Shown: in pieces, positions 37,295 through 46,644 of the stretch
Layout: every line of letters begins with the position of its first letter
Position numbering within the stretch: position 1 is the first letter of the stretch
NCBI GenBank assembly: GCA_951800645.1
Contig: CATOIK010000011.1
Coordinates: forward strand, 17,533 to 81,532
Direction: 5' to 3'
Source of the DNA: an uncultured Eubacteriales bacterium
GTDB taxonomy: Bacteria > Bacillota > Clostridia > Lachnospirales > Lachnospiraceae
Length of the DNA stretch: 64,000 nucleotides
Notes under the pieces: model-generated
Told to the model about the DNA's origin: nothing
The model's database searches: none
The model's input: the letters and a program-made list of their open reading frames with translations, nothing else
Translations under genes and position numbers: made by a program

Positions 37295-38389
37295 AGTGAT
37301 TAAAATAATATTTTTATAATAATACTGCAAAATTTCCTCAAAGCCCCATCCTTCCCTGGCCTGAGCGTCTGCTCCTGCCTGACTGAGTCCGTATCCGTGT
37401 CCGATACCTCTGGTGGTAATGATGATTCTGCCGTCTTTTCCTTCCACAGAGAAACAGGCGGACGGCAGCCCCAGAGCATATTGAACATCCTCTCCTGCAA
37501 AAGTTTTCGACCCGATTTTTATCTCCTCCATGTATCCGGCATCGTCCTTTTTCACAGTCTGAATCTGTTCCGGCAAATCCGCTTCTCCCACCGGCGAAGC
37601 CCCGTCCATGCCGCTTATGATGACTGCAAACTCTCCTTCACTCCAGGAAAACTGCTGCCAGTAGCCCTCTGCTTCCTCATCCCACCGGCTCTCTGCAGAC
37701 TGCAGATAGGGATAATCTGCCTCCCCTGTCCGGGTGCGGCCGGCGCTGACTCTGTGAAACAGGGGCAAAAGATACCGGTCGTCCTGCTTCATAACAATCC
37801 CGGCAGTGGCCTGAGCCGCCGCCCTGCATCGCTTAAGGCCTGCAGCTGCCTGCTCCCGCTCCTGTAAGGAGAGACCGGATAAAGAACCAGAGGCCAGTCC
37901 ATTTCCGTCTCCCAGATAATCCAGATCCAGCTCCTCCTCATAAATCTCCATCCGGCCGTCCATCAGCCGGTATAGATAGGTCCGGGCAATCACTGCCTGG
38001 CACTTTAAAGCTTCCTCATGGCAGGATGGGTCAATCTGGCAGACCATCACCCCAGGGAGATAATCCTCCAGGCTCATGTAGGTGCGGACGCCATCCCGCT
38101 CCAAAATAATGCGGCGGTCTTCCGAGGCCGCCTCTGCAGCTGTCTCCCCTGCCTCTGCGCCAGCTTCTGCAGCCTCTGCTGCCATCTCCCCCGCCTCTGC
38201 ACCAGCTTCCGCCGCCTCCAATGCCTCGCCTGCAGCCTCATTCCCCCCTGCCTCACCACGGTCTTCCAGAACCGACTCCAATGCCGGCGCTTCCTCCGCC
38301 ATTGCCGCCCCGGCTGCCCGCATCCAGCACAGACTTACAATCCATGGGGTCAGAATCATCACCGCCCCGGCCATCATCCATTTTCTCAT
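37289..38389 (-). CDS. spoIID: Stage II sporulation protein D, divergent
   Basis: 366 residues. An N-terminal membrane helix is followed by an Ala/Glu-rich repeat region (residues about 29-89) and the SpoIID/LytB domain (YLPGVMVCQIDPSCHEEALK, AVIARTYLYRLMDG, RGIGHGYGLSQAGADAQA). SpoIID is a lytic transglycosylase that removes septal peptidoglycan in engulfment. At the position of the catalytic Glu (GVVAxEMP in other SpoIIDs) this protein has Gln118. The ATG is eight bases after GGAGGG, which lies in the terminator hairpin at 38395-38429. Confidence 0.85.
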   Translation of the reverse strand: MRKWMMAGAVMILTPWIVSLCWMRAAGAAMAEEAPALESVLEDRGEAGGNEAAGEALEAAEAGAEAGEMAAEAAEAGAEAGETAAEAASEDRRIILERDGVRTYMSLEDYLPGVMVCQIDPSCHEEALKCQAVIARTYLYRLMDGRMEIYEEELDLDYLGDGNGLASGSLSGLSLQEREQAAAGLKRCRAAAQATAGIVMKQDDRYLLPLFHRVSAGRTRTGEADYPYLQSAESRWDEEAEGYWQQFSWSEGEFAVIISGMDGASPVGEADLPEQIQTVKKDDAGYMEEIKIGSKTFAGEDVQYALGLPSACFSVEGKDGRIIITTRGIGHGYGLSQAGADAQAREGWGFEEILQYYYKNIILITE

Positions 38390-38394
38390 AAAAA

Positions 38395-38429
38395 AATCCC
38401 TCCCGACTATTACAGTCTATGGAGGGATT
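38395..38429 (-). terminator. glgP terminator that holds the spoIID ribosome site
   Basis: AATCCCTCC pairs with GGAGGGATT, followed by TTTTT on the minus strand. The right arm is the Shine-Dalgarno sequence of spoIID, so readthrough RNA would hide it. Confidence 0.8.
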
Positions 38430-38442
38430 CTTCTAATCATGC
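38414..38442 (-). promoter_or_regulatory. Possible SigE-type promoter for spoIID
   Basis: GCATGAT (38436-38442), 14 bases, CATAGACT (38414-38421), matching 5/7 and 7/8 of the mother-cell SigE consensus KMATATT-N13-15-CATACAMT. Transcription would begin in the loop of the terminator, leaving the spoIID ribosome site free. Confidence 0.45.
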
Positions 38443-38470
38443 TATAAATGACTCAGGAGGAAACTGCTGC

Positions 38471-40924
38471 TTACAGTTCCACATTTACCTTTTCCAGATG
38501 CCAGATGTCGTCTACATACTCCTGGATGGTCCGGTCAGAACTGAACTTGCCGCAGGAAGCAGTATTCAGCATGGCAGATCTTGCCCAGGCCTTTTCATCC
38601 CGGTAAGCTTCGTCTACCTTCTTCTGGGCCTCTGCATACATGCGGAAGTCTTTTAAGATAAAGTAGGTATCTGCCCGGTCACTGCTCTTGGTATTCAGCA
38701 GGGAATCGTAAATATCCCGGAACATCTCCGGATCATGGGGAGCATAGTAGCCGTTGATCAACTGCATCAGTACCCGGCGGATGTCCTGATCGTTGTTGAA
38801 AATCTGCATGGGATCATAGCTGCGGTCCTGCTCCATGCGGATGATCTCATTGGAGGAGGTACCGAAAATAAAGGCGTTCTCCTGTCCAACTTCCTCTACA
38901 ATCTCCACATTTGCACCGTCCATGGTTCCAATCGTCAGGGCGCCGTTTAACATGAACTTCATGTTTCCAGTACCGGAAGCCTCTTTACTTGCAGTGGAAA
39001 TCTGCTCGCTGACATCAGCAGCCGCAAAGATGATCTCTGCGTTGGATACCCGGTAATCCTCAATAAACACCACCTTCAGCTTGCCGCCGATGGACTTGTC
39101 ATTATTGATTACATCCGCCACAGAGTTAATCAGCTTGATAGTCAGCTTCGCCCGCTTATAACCTGCTGCCGCCTTAGCGCCAAAGATAAAGGTGCGGGGA
39201 ACGATGTCCATGTTAGGATTATCCTTCAACTGGTTATACAGATACATCACATGAAGGATGTTCATCAACTGCCGCTTGTACTCGTGAAGCCGTTTTACCT
39301 GCACATCAAAGATGGAGCGGGGATCTACCTCGATGCCGTTGTGCTCTTTGATGTATTTAGCCAGGCGAATCTTGTTCTGATACTTGATGTTCATAAACTC
39401 GTGCTGGCACTTTTCATCGTCTACATACAGCTTTAACTTGTCGATGGCAGACAGATCTGTAATCCACTCGTTTCCAATCTTATCGGTAACCCAGTCAGCC
39501 AGAAGGGGGTTGCCGTGAAGCAGGAACCTTCTCTGGGTAATGCCGTTGGTCTTGTTGTTGAACTTCTCCGGCATCATCTCATAGAAGTCTTTTAACTCCT
39601 GATTCTTTAAAATCTCTGTGTGAAGCTGAGCCACGCCGTTTACAGAAAAGCTTGCTGCAATCGCCATGTGAGCCATCTTCACCTGACCATCGTAGATAAT
39701 TGCCATCTTGGCAATCTTATCCTGACGGCCCGGATATGCCTGCTGAATCTGAAGGATAAACCGGCGGTTAATCTCCTCCACAATCTGATAAATGCGGGGA
39801 AGCAGTCTGGAGAACAGCTCGATAGGCCATTTTTCCAGAGCTTCAGCCATAATGGTGTGATTGGTATAGGCGCAGGTCTTATTGGTTACCTCCCAGGCCT
39901 CCTCCCAGGTTAAACCGTACTCATCCAACAGAATACGCATCAGCTCTGCCACAGCCACAGTGGGATGGGTATCGTTTAACTGGAATACATTCTTCTCATA
40001 AAACTTGCGCACATCGTCATGCTTCTCCATATACTTGGCTACAGCCCGCTGCACGCTGGCAGAGATGAAGAAATACTGCTGGCGCAGACGCAGCTCCTTG
40101 CCTGCATAGTGGTTGTCGTTGGGGTATAAAACCTCGCAGATGTTTCTGGCCAGGTTCTCCTGCTCTACTGCCTTATGATAATCTCCCCGGTCAAAGGCGT
40201 CCAGGCTGAAGGTGTCGATAGGCTGTGCGTCCCAGATCCGCAGGGTATTTACTACATTGTTGCCGTAGCCTACTACCGGCAGGTCATAGGGCACTGCCAT
40301 CACAGACTGGTAACCCTCCTGGACAAAGCTCTCTCTGCCGTTTTCCCAGACAGTCTTTACATAGCCGCCAAATTTTACCTCCGTAGCGTACTCGGCCCGG
40401 CGCACCTCAAAGGGGTTGCCGTCCTTTAACCACTCATCCGGAACCTCAATCTGGTAGCCATTCTCAATTTTCTGCTTGAACATACCGTAACGGTAACGGA
40501 TGCCGCAGCCATAAGCCGGATAGCCCAGAGTTGCCAGAGAATCCAAAAAGCAGGCTGCCAGACGGCCCAGACCGCCGTTTCCAAGAGCTGCGTCCGGCTC
40601 CTGGTCTTCAATTATGTTAAGGTCAAAGCCCAGCTCATCCAGGGCTTCCTTAATCTCCTTCTGCGCCATAATGTTGATGATGTTGTTGCCCAGGGCGCGG
40701 CCCATTAAAAACTCCATGGACATGTAGTAAAGAGTCTTTGCGTCCTGCTTCTCATACGCCTTGTGGGTAGCAATCCACTCGTCGATGATTATGTCCTTGA
40801 CTGCATAGGACACAGCCTGGAACACCTGAGCCTGGGTAGCCTCGTCAATGGTTTTGCGGAACTGGCTCTTTACATTGTAAATCACATTCTTTTTAAAGGT
40901 TTCCTTGTCAAATCCTTTGTTCAT
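38471..40924 (-). CDS. glgP: Glycogen/maltodextrin phosphorylase
   Basis: 817 residues from MNKGFDKETFKKNVIYNV. It releases glucose 1-phosphate from alpha-1,4-glucans with PLP as cofactor. Motifs are MEFLMGRALGNNI, DAALGNGGLGRLAACFLDS, GYGIRYRYG-type (CGIRYRYGMFKQKI), NDTHPTVAVAELMRILLDE and the PLP lysine in EASGTGNMKFMLNGALTIGT. The upstream open frame (30 codons) lacks a ribosome site, while AGGAGG precedes the ATG at 40924. It follows ileS by 35 bases and ends at a strong terminator. Confidence 0.96.
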   Translation of the reverse strand: MNKGFDKETFKKNVIYNVKSQFRKTIDEATQAQVFQAVSYAVKDIIIDEWIATHKAYEKQDAKTLYYMSMEFLMGRALGNNIINIMAQKEIKEALDELGFDLNIIEDQEPDAALGNGGLGRLAACFLDSLATLGYPAYGCGIRYRYGMFKQKIENGYQIEVPDEWLKDGNPFEVRRAEYATEVKFGGYVKTVWENGRESFVQEGYQSVMAVPYDLPVVGYGNNVVNTLRIWDAQPIDTFSLDAFDRGDYHKAVEQENLARNICEVLYPNDNHYAGKELRLRQQYFFISASVQRAVAKYMEKHDDVRKFYEKNVFQLNDTHPTVAVAELMRILLDEYGLTWEEAWEVTNKTCAYTNHTIMAEALEKWPIELFSRLLPRIYQIVEEINRRFILQIQQAYPGRQDKIAKMAIIYDGQVKMAHMAIAASFSVNGVAQLHTEILKNQELKDFYEMMPEKFNNKTNGITQRRFLLHGNPLLADWVTDKIGNEWITDLSAIDKLKLYVDDEKCQHEFMNIKYQNKIRLAKYIKEHNGIEVDPRSIFDVQVKRLHEYKRQLMNILHVMYLYNQLKDNPNMDIVPRTFIFGAKAAAGYKRAKLTIKLINSVADVINNDKSIGGKLKVVFIEDYRVSNAEIIFAAADVSEQISTASKEASGTGNMKFMLNGALTIGTMDGANVEIVEEVGQENAFIFGTSSNEIIRMEQDRSYDPMQIFNNDQDIRRVLMQLINGYYAPHDPEMFRDIYDSLLNTKSSDRADTYFILKDFRMYAEAQKKVDEAYRDEKAWARSAMLNTASCGKFSSDRTIQEYVDDIWHLEKVNVEL

Positions 40925-40959
40925 ATTGCGTTTCCTCCTATTTCCGTTTAAGTGTTTCC

Positions 40960-43900
40960 TTAAACAGTCTTTTCCACACCAAGTTTTCCGGTCTCGCCGT
41001 TGATATTCCACTCTTTTTCGTAGCCGCCCATAGCGCCTACAGCAATTTCATCTGCCAGAACCTCGTCTTTGATGGTGTCTGCATGGGCCGACAAAATTTC
41101 TGCGATTTTATCGTTTCCCTGCTGATATACGCGGATATGATCTGTCACTTCAAAGCCTGCCTCTTTCCGCATTGTCTGAATCTTACTGATAACTTCCCGG
41201 ACAAAGCCTTCCTCCAGAAGTTCCGGAGTCAGACGAGTGTCCAATGCCACCGTCACTGCATTGTCTCCCTCAGATACATAGCCTTCTGTCTGAGCCATAT
41301 CAATCAGCAAGTCTTCCTCTGTCAGGATTACCAGTTCGCCGCCAAAATCAAACTTCAAAGAGCCTTCGCTCTTTAAGGTATCCATGGCTGCGTTGCCGTC
41401 AATCTCTGCCAGCGCCTTCCGGATATTGCCCAACTGCTTGCCGTACTTTGGTCCTACCGTCTTAAGCTGGGGCTTAAAGCTGTAAGAGGTAAAGTTTCGT
41501 ACATCCTCTACAAAGGACACATTCTTCACATTCAGCTCATCCTCGATGATTTCCACAAAGTACCGGGACAGCTCGTGGTCTGCCTTCACATACATCTGGC
41601 CGATAGGCTGACGGTTTTTGATGTTGGCTGCGTTTCTGGCTGCGCGGCCAAATACCACCACCTTCAGAACCTCATCCATGTCTGCCTCCAACTGCGGATC
41701 GATGTGAGCCTCATCCACTTCCGGGAAATCGCAGAGATGGATGCTCTCCGGAGCAGTCTTGTCGATGCTTCTCACCAGATTCTGATATATATCCTCAGTC
41801 ATAAACGGAATCATGGGAGCTGCTGCCTTTGCCACATTCACCAGCGCAGTGTAAAGGGTCATGTAAGCGTTGATCTTATCCTGCTCCATTCCCTTCGCCC
41901 AGAACCGTTCCCGGCTGCGGCGCACATACCAGTTGCTTAAATCGTCCACAAACTCCTGCAGCGCTCTTGCAGTCTCCGGAATCCGGTAGCCTGCCAGGTT
42001 CTCGTCCACTGCCTTAATCATGGAATTCATTTTGGACAGCAGCCATTTGTCCATTACCGGCAGCTTGCTGTAATCCAGGGTGTATTTGGTTGCGTCAAAG
42101 TTATCAATATTCGCATACAGCACAAAGAATGCGTAGGTATTCCACAAAGTACCCATAAATTTGCGCTGTCCCTCCTGCACCACCTTGCCGTGGAACCGGT
42201 TAGGCAGCCAGGGGGCGCTGTTGATGTAGAAATACCAGCGGATTGCGTCTGCACCGTAGGTTTCCAGCGCCTCAAAGGGGTCTACTGCATTGCCCTTGGA
42301 CTTACTCATCTTCTGGCCGTTTTCATCCAGCACATGGCCCAGAACAATGACATTCTTATAAGGAGCCTTGTTGAAAATCAGGGTAGAAATAGCCAGCAGG
42401 GAATAGAACCAGCCGCGGGTCTGGTCTACGCCCTCGGAAATGAAGTCTGCCGGGAACTGGCTTTCAAACAGCTCCTGATTTTCAAAGGGATAGTGATGCT
42501 GTGCAAAGGGCATGGAACCGGAATCAAACCAGCAGTCGATCACTTCCGGAACCCGTTTCATCTGCTTTCCGCACTTGGGACACTTGATAGTCACTGCATC
42601 GATGAATGGGCGGTGCAGCTCAATGTCATCCGGGCAGTTATCGGACATGGACTTTAATTCCTCAATGCTTCCGATGGAATGCATATGTCCGCACTCACAC
42701 TCCCAGATATTTAAGGGAGTTCCCCAGTAACGGTTCCGGCTGATGCCCCAGTCCTGCACGTTTTCCAGCCAGTCGCCAAAGCGGCCTTTTCCGATGCTTT
42801 CCGGAATCCAGTTGATGGTGTTGTTGTTGCGGATCAGATCGTCCTTCACTGCCGTCATTTTAATGAACCAGGACTCTCTTGCGTAATAAATAAGCGGAGT
42901 ATCGCATCTCCAGCAGTGGGGATAGCTGTGCTCAAAGTTAGGCGCTGCAAGCAGCAGGCCCCGCTCATCCAGATCCTTTAATACCAGGGGATCTGCCTTC
43001 TTTACAAACACGCCGGGCCACAGGGTTTCCTTAGTCATTTCACCCTTAGGATCTACCATCTGCACAAACGGCAGATCATACTTTCTTCCTACTTTTGAGT
43101 CGTCCTCACCGAAAGCCGGAGCAATGTGTACGATGCCAGTACCATCGGTCAGGGTAACATAGCCGTCACAAACCACATAGTGGGCTTTCTTTTTCTGCTT
43201 TGCGGCTGCATCGGCTGCGCACTGGTAAAGAGGCTCGTACTCCTTGTACTCCAGCGCTTTGCCCTTGCAGGTTTCCAGCACCTCATAGGCGCCCTCGCCC
43301 AGCACGGCGTCGCACAGGGCATGAGCCAGATAGTACACATGGCCGTTTTCCTTCATCTGAACCTTTACATATTCTTCCTCCGGGTTCACACAGAGAGCCA
43401 CATTGGAGGGCAGGGTCCAGGGTGTGGTGGTCCATGCCAGAATATAGGCGTCCTCTCCCACTGCCTTAAAGCGGGCAATCGCAGAGCGCTCTTTTACATC
43501 CTTATAGCCCTGGGCTACCTCGTGGGAAGAAAGAGGCGTTCCGCACCGGGGACAGTAGGGCACAATCTTAAAGCCCTTGTACAGAAGATTTTTCTCCCAG
43601 ATCTGCTTTAAAGCCCACCACTCAGACTCGATAAAGTTATTGTGATAGGTCACATAAGGATTTTCCATATCTGCCCAAAAACCAACGGTGCCAGAGAAAT
43701 CCTCCCACATACCCTTGTATTTCCAGACGCTTTCCTTACAGTGTCCGATAAACGGCTCCAGACCGTATTCCTCAATCTGCTCCTTGCCGTCTAAGCCCAG
43801 CATCTTCTCCACTTCCAGCTCTACCGGCAGGCCGTGGGTGTCCCAACCGGCCTTGCGGGGAACTGCAGCCCCTTTCATGGTGCGGTAGCGGGGAATCATG

Positions 43901-44097
43901 TCCTTGATCACGCGGGACAGCACATGCCCGATATGAGGCTTGCCGTTGGCTGTAGGCGGACCATCGTAGAATGTGTAAGCAGGGCCTTCCTTTCTGGAGT
44001 CCATACTCTTCTGGAAAATCTGATTGTCATTCCAGAACTTTTCCACTTGTTTTTCTCGTTCTACAAAGTTGAGATTTGTAGATACCTTCTCGTACAT
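40960..44097 (-). CDS. ileS: Isoleucine-tRNA ligase
   Basis: 1045 residues. It is a class Ia synthetase with the HIGH motif in GKPHIGHVLSRVIKDMIP, KMSKSKGNAVDPFEAL, the CP1 editing domain (WTTTPWTLPSN, TGIVHIAPAFGEDD) and the C-terminal anticodon-binding and DUF5915 regions, which mark the eukaryote-like (IleRS2-type) long form. Three CxxC pairs are visible (CPRCG, CECG, CPKCG). TTGGAGGAA precedes the ATG. Expression is governed by an Ile T-box leader. Confidence 0.96.
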   Translation of the reverse strand: MYEKVSTNLNFVEREKQVEKFWNDNQIFQKSMDSRKEGPAYTFYDGPPTANGKPHIGHVLSRVIKDMIPRYRTMKGAAVPRKAGWDTHGLPVELEVEKMLGLDGKEQIEEYGLEPFIGHCKESVWKYKGMWEDFSGTVGFWADMENPYVTYHNNFIESEWWALKQIWEKNLLYKGFKIVPYCPRCGTPLSSHEVAQGYKDVKERSAIARFKAVGEDAYILAWTTTPWTLPSNVALCVNPEEEYVKVQMKENGHVYYLAHALCDAVLGEGAYEVLETCKGKALEYKEYEPLYQCAADAAAKQKKKAHYVVCDGYVTLTDGTGIVHIAPAFGEDDSKVGRKYDLPFVQMVDPKGEMTKETLWPGVFVKKADPLVLKDLDERGLLLAAPNFEHSYPHCWRCDTPLIYYARESWFIKMTAVKDDLIRNNNTINWIPESIGKGRFGDWLENVQDWGISRNRYWGTPLNIWECECGHMHSIGSIEELKSMSDNCPDDIELHRPFIDAVTIKCPKCGKQMKRVPEVIDCWFDSGSMPFAQHHYPFENQELFESQFPADFISEGVDQTRGWFYSLLAISTLIFNKAPYKNVIVLGHVLDENGQKMSKSKGNAVDPFEALETYGADAIRWYFYINSAPWLPNRFHGKVVQEGQRKFMGTLWNTYAFFVLYANIDNFDATKYTLDYSKLPVMDKWLLSKMNSMIKAVDENLAGYRIPETARALQEFVDDLSNWYVRRSRERFWAKGMEQDKINAYMTLYTALVNVAKAAAPMIPFMTEDIYQNLVRSIDKTAPESIHLCDFPEVDEAHIDPQLEADMDEVLKVVVFGRAARNAANIKNRQPIGQMYVKADHELSRYFVEIIEDELNVKNVSFVEDVRNFTSYSFKPQLKTVGPKYGKQLGNIRKALAEIDGNAAMDTLKSEGSLKFDFGGELVILTEEDLLIDMAQTEGYVSEGDNAVTVALDTRLTPELLEEGFVREVISKIQTMRKEAGFEVTDHIRVYQQGNDKIAEILSAHADTIKDEVLADEIAVGAMGGYEKEWNINGETGKLGVEKTV

Positions 44098-44139
44098 GAC
44101 TATCGTTCCTCCAATCTGAATGATGTTTGTGGCTAAAGT

Positions 44140-44407
44140 GATGTCTCATATATAACGAAAGCGGCCCTTCTCCCGCTGCAAACAGGAAAAGAACCGCACT
44201 GTGCCTTTTAACCACCTATTACTGCATACTATCATATGAGTTCCCGGTAACGGGGGAAAACCGGCCCGGCCTACTTCATTCAGCCTGCAACTCAGGAGTG
44301 ATCTTCACAGCCGCCCTACTGGCTCCGGGCTTTCACCATCCCCGGCTCGCTTTGGCGTTTGATGCGGCGCTACTGTCTCCGTCCATGTATTTCCATATGT
44401 TAAATAC
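44140..44407 (-). promoter_or_regulatory. T-box riboswitch (Ile) upstream of ileS
   Basis: Stem I shows GAGCCGGGGATGGTGAAAGC, the specifier loop GAAGATCACTCC contains ATC (44300-44302) for Ile, and AGGTGGTTAAAAGGCAC supplies the TGGT that meets the tRNA NCCA end. A long hairpin at 44161-44197 (13 pairs incl. G-U) acts as terminator, although its T-tract is short (TTTCGTT). Confidence 0.88.
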
Positions 44408-44413
44408 CCTAAT

Positions 44414-44442
44414 ATTATATTGATTTGCCAAGGATTTGTCAA
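44414..44442 (-). promoter_or_regulatory. Consensus promoter of ileS
   Basis: TTGACA (44437-44442), 17-base spacer, TATAAT (44414-44419): a perfect match in both elements. Confidence 0.9.
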
Positions 44443-44505
44443 GGTCTGAACTGTTTCCGGAATTTTTTTATTTCTCCTGGAATTGTTATCTTTTTAACAT
44501 ACTAT

Positions 44506-44534
44506 TTGTGTTTTTATACCATCAGTGCTATACT
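44506..44534 (+). promoter_or_regulatory. SigA-type promoter of pncB
   Basis: TTGTGT (44506-44511), 17-base spacer, TATACT (44529-44534), 62 bases before the pncB ATG. Confidence 0.6.
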
Positions 44535-44595
44535 TTTTACAATCTTTTACATTATTTTCATCCTACTCATACGCCAATTTGAAAGGAGAACTTCC

Positions 44596-46056
44596 ATGAG
44601 CACACGCAATCTGACCCTGCTGACCGACCTCTACGAATTAACCATGATGCAGGGCTATTTCCGGGAGAAGGACGCCAATGAAACCGTAATCTTTGACGCT
44701 TTCTACCGCAGCAATCCGGTTCAGGCCGGCTACTCCATCTGTGCAGGGCTTCAGCAGGTAATCGAGTACATCGAAAACCTTCACTTTGAAAAGGAAGACA
44801 TCGACTATTTAAGAAGCACCGGATTGTTTGGCGAAGACTTTTTAAGCTATCTCGCAGATTTCCGGTTTTCCGGAGACATCTACGCCATTCCGGAAGGCAC
44901 GGTCATCTTCCCCAGAGAGCCGCTGATAAAAGTGGTGGCCCCTATTATGGAAGCCCAGTTAATTGAGACGGCTCTGTTAAATATTGTAAACCACCAGTCT
45001 TTGATTGCCACCAAGGCGGCCCGTGTGGTCTACGCCGCCCAGGGAGACGGGGTTATGGAATTTGGCCTGCGGCGGGCTCAGGGACCGGACGCCGGCATCT
45101 ACGGCGCCCGCGCCTCCATGATTGCCGGATGTGTAGGCACCTCCAATGTGCTGGCTGGAAAAATGTTTGATGTACCGGTCAGCGGCACCCACGCCCACAG
45201 TTGGATCATGAGTTTCCCGGACGAGCTGACCGCCTTCCGCACCTATGCAAAAATGTATCCGGACGCCTGCATCCTGTTAGTGGACACCTACGATACCTTA
45301 GGCTCCGGCGTTCCCCACGCCATCCAGGTATTTAAAGAAATGCGGGAATCCGGCATCCAGTCGAAAAAATACGGCATCCGCTTAGACAGCGGAGACCTGG
45401 CTTATCTTTCCAAAAAAGCCAAACAGATGCTGGACGATGCTGGATTCACAGACGCCATTATCTCCGCCTCCAACGACCTGGACGAAACCCTGATCACCTC
45501 CTTAAAGCTGCAGGGCGCAGCCATCAATTCCTGGGGTGTTGGCACCAACATGATCACCTCCAAGGACTGCCCATCCTTCGGCGGCGTTTATAAGCTGGCC
45601 GCCATCATGGATAAGCAGACCGGCAAATTCACTCCCAAGATCAAGCTGTCTGAAAATGCCGAGAAGATCACCAACCCAGGCAACAAAACCATCTACCGGA
45701 TTTACAATAAGGAAAACAAAAAGATCATTGCAGACCTGATCTGCCTGGTAGAAGAACAGTATGATACCAACCGATCTCTGCTGCTTTTCGACCCTATCGA
45801 AACCTGGAAAAAGACCCACTTAGCTCCCGGCTGCTACACCATGCGGGAACTGTTAGTACCTGTCTTTAAGGGCGGAAAATGCGTCTATCAGTCTCCCTCC
45901 GTTATGGAGATGCGGGACTACTGCAAGCAGGAGATGGAAACCCTCTGGGAAGAATCCAAACGTCTGGAATTCCCTCACAGAGTTCATGTGGATCTATCTA
46001 ATGAACTTTGGAATATGAAGAATCAGTTGTTGGATAGTTATCATTATAATGAATAA
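44596..46056 (+). CDS. pncB: Nicotinate phosphoribosyltransferase
   Basis: 486 residues from MSTRNLTLLTDLYELTMM. It joins nicotinate and PRPP into nicotinate mononucleotide with ATP hydrolysis, for NAD salvage. Motifs are LTLLTDLYELTMMQGYF, FDAFYRSNP, GLRRAQGPDAGIYGAR, GTHAHSWIMSF and IRLDSGDLAYLSKKA. The frame stays open 57 codons upstream, but that hydrophobic stretch overlaps the promoter and AAAGGAG precedes the ATG at 44596. Confidence 0.96.
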   Translation: MSTRNLTLLTDLYELTMMQGYFREKDANETVIFDAFYRSNPVQAGYSICAGLQQVIEYIENLHFEKEDIDYLRSTGLFGEDFLSYLADFRFSGDIYAIPEGTVIFPREPLIKVVAPIMEAQLIETALLNIVNHQSLIATKAARVVYAAQGDGVMEFGLRRAQGPDAGIYGARASMIAGCVGTSNVLAGKMFDVPVSGTHAHSWIMSFPDELTAFRTYAKMYPDACILLVDTYDTLGSGVPHAIQVFKEMRESGIQSKKYGIRLDSGDLAYLSKKAKQMLDDAGFTDAIISASNDLDETLITSLKLQGAAINSWGVGTNMITSKDCPSFGGVYKLAAIMDKQTGKFTPKIKLSENAEKITNPGNKTIYRIYNKENKKIIADLICLVEEQYDTNRSLLLFDPIETWKKTHLAPGCYTMRELLVPVFKGGKCVYQSPSVMEMRDYCKQEMETLWEESKRLEFPHRVHVDLSNELWNMKNQLLDSYHYNE

Positions 46057-46076
46057 ACTCGTCTGGAAAGAACAAA

Positions 46077-46196
46077 GAGTCCGGTTCACCGGACTCTCGC
46101 GCCGGAGCGCGTCTGCGTCAGCAGACATTTTCCTTAAGCGCGAAGTGCGCATCCCGCGGAGCGTTTTTGTTTCATAGGGCGAACTTTCCTATGAAA
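46077..46196 (-). repeat. 120-bp hairpin element, copy B
   Basis: Full copy between pncB and glgC. On the minus strand it starts directly after the left arm and TTTCTTTA of the hairpin at 46202-46246 and ends GGACTC followed by TTTGTTC. Same hairpin series as copy A with a few substitutions. Confidence 0.9.
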
Positions 46197-46201
46197 TAAA
46201 G

Positions 46202-46246
46202 AAATCCAGAGGCCGGAGCTTCTGCCTTCGGACTCTGGATTTTCTC
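46202..46246. terminator. Bidirectional terminator after pncB
   Basis: AAATCCAGAG pairs with CTCTGGATTT around an inner GCCGGAG/CTTCGGA hairpin. T-rich sequence follows on both sides. Confidence 0.7.
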
Positions 46247-46333
46247 TCTCGTTCATTTCTTATTCACATTTTTGTTACAAACTTTCTACATCCTCGCTAA
46301 ATTTCTTTCACAATTCTCTCCTATACTTAAATC

Positions 46334-46436
46334 ATCAAAGATAACCAAGCCAGACTCAAATTTATAAAATTTTTTTCATAATCGCCGATGGTGATCCGCA
46401 CCGTCGGCTCCTCCCATTTTATGGGGATTTTTTCTT
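46334..46436 (+). ncRNA. Candidate small RNA or leader between pncB and glgC
   Basis: Downstream of a TATACT box (46322-46327) there is a 10-pair hairpin (GCCGATGGTG/CACCGTCGGC, 46384-46408), a single-stranded TCCTCC stretch, then CCCAT-TTT-ATGGGG-ATTTTTT as terminator. The glgC start is 200 bases further on and has its own TACAAT box at 46595, so the element seems separate. The -35 is weak; the RNA is a proposal only. Confidence 0.35.
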
Positions 46437-46644
46437 TCCCATCCTTATTTCTCATTCAATATTGCCAAATTCCCCCAATTCATTATGCCATTTTAACAAA
46501 AACTTATCACTTTTAGGCAAAACAGCGAAATTTAGTCTGTAAATTTATGTATATTTTCCACATAATGGCTCTGTCGTTTTTTTCTGTTTTATGTTACAAT
46601 TTAACCATAAAATTTCTAATTTATCTATGGGGGGAATATACACT

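Noticed and set aside
44425..44595. 57-residue hydrophobic N-terminal extension of PncB
   Set aside because: The stretch contains the predicted pncB promoter, and a good AAAGGAG sits before the internal ATG that gives the normal PncB start.
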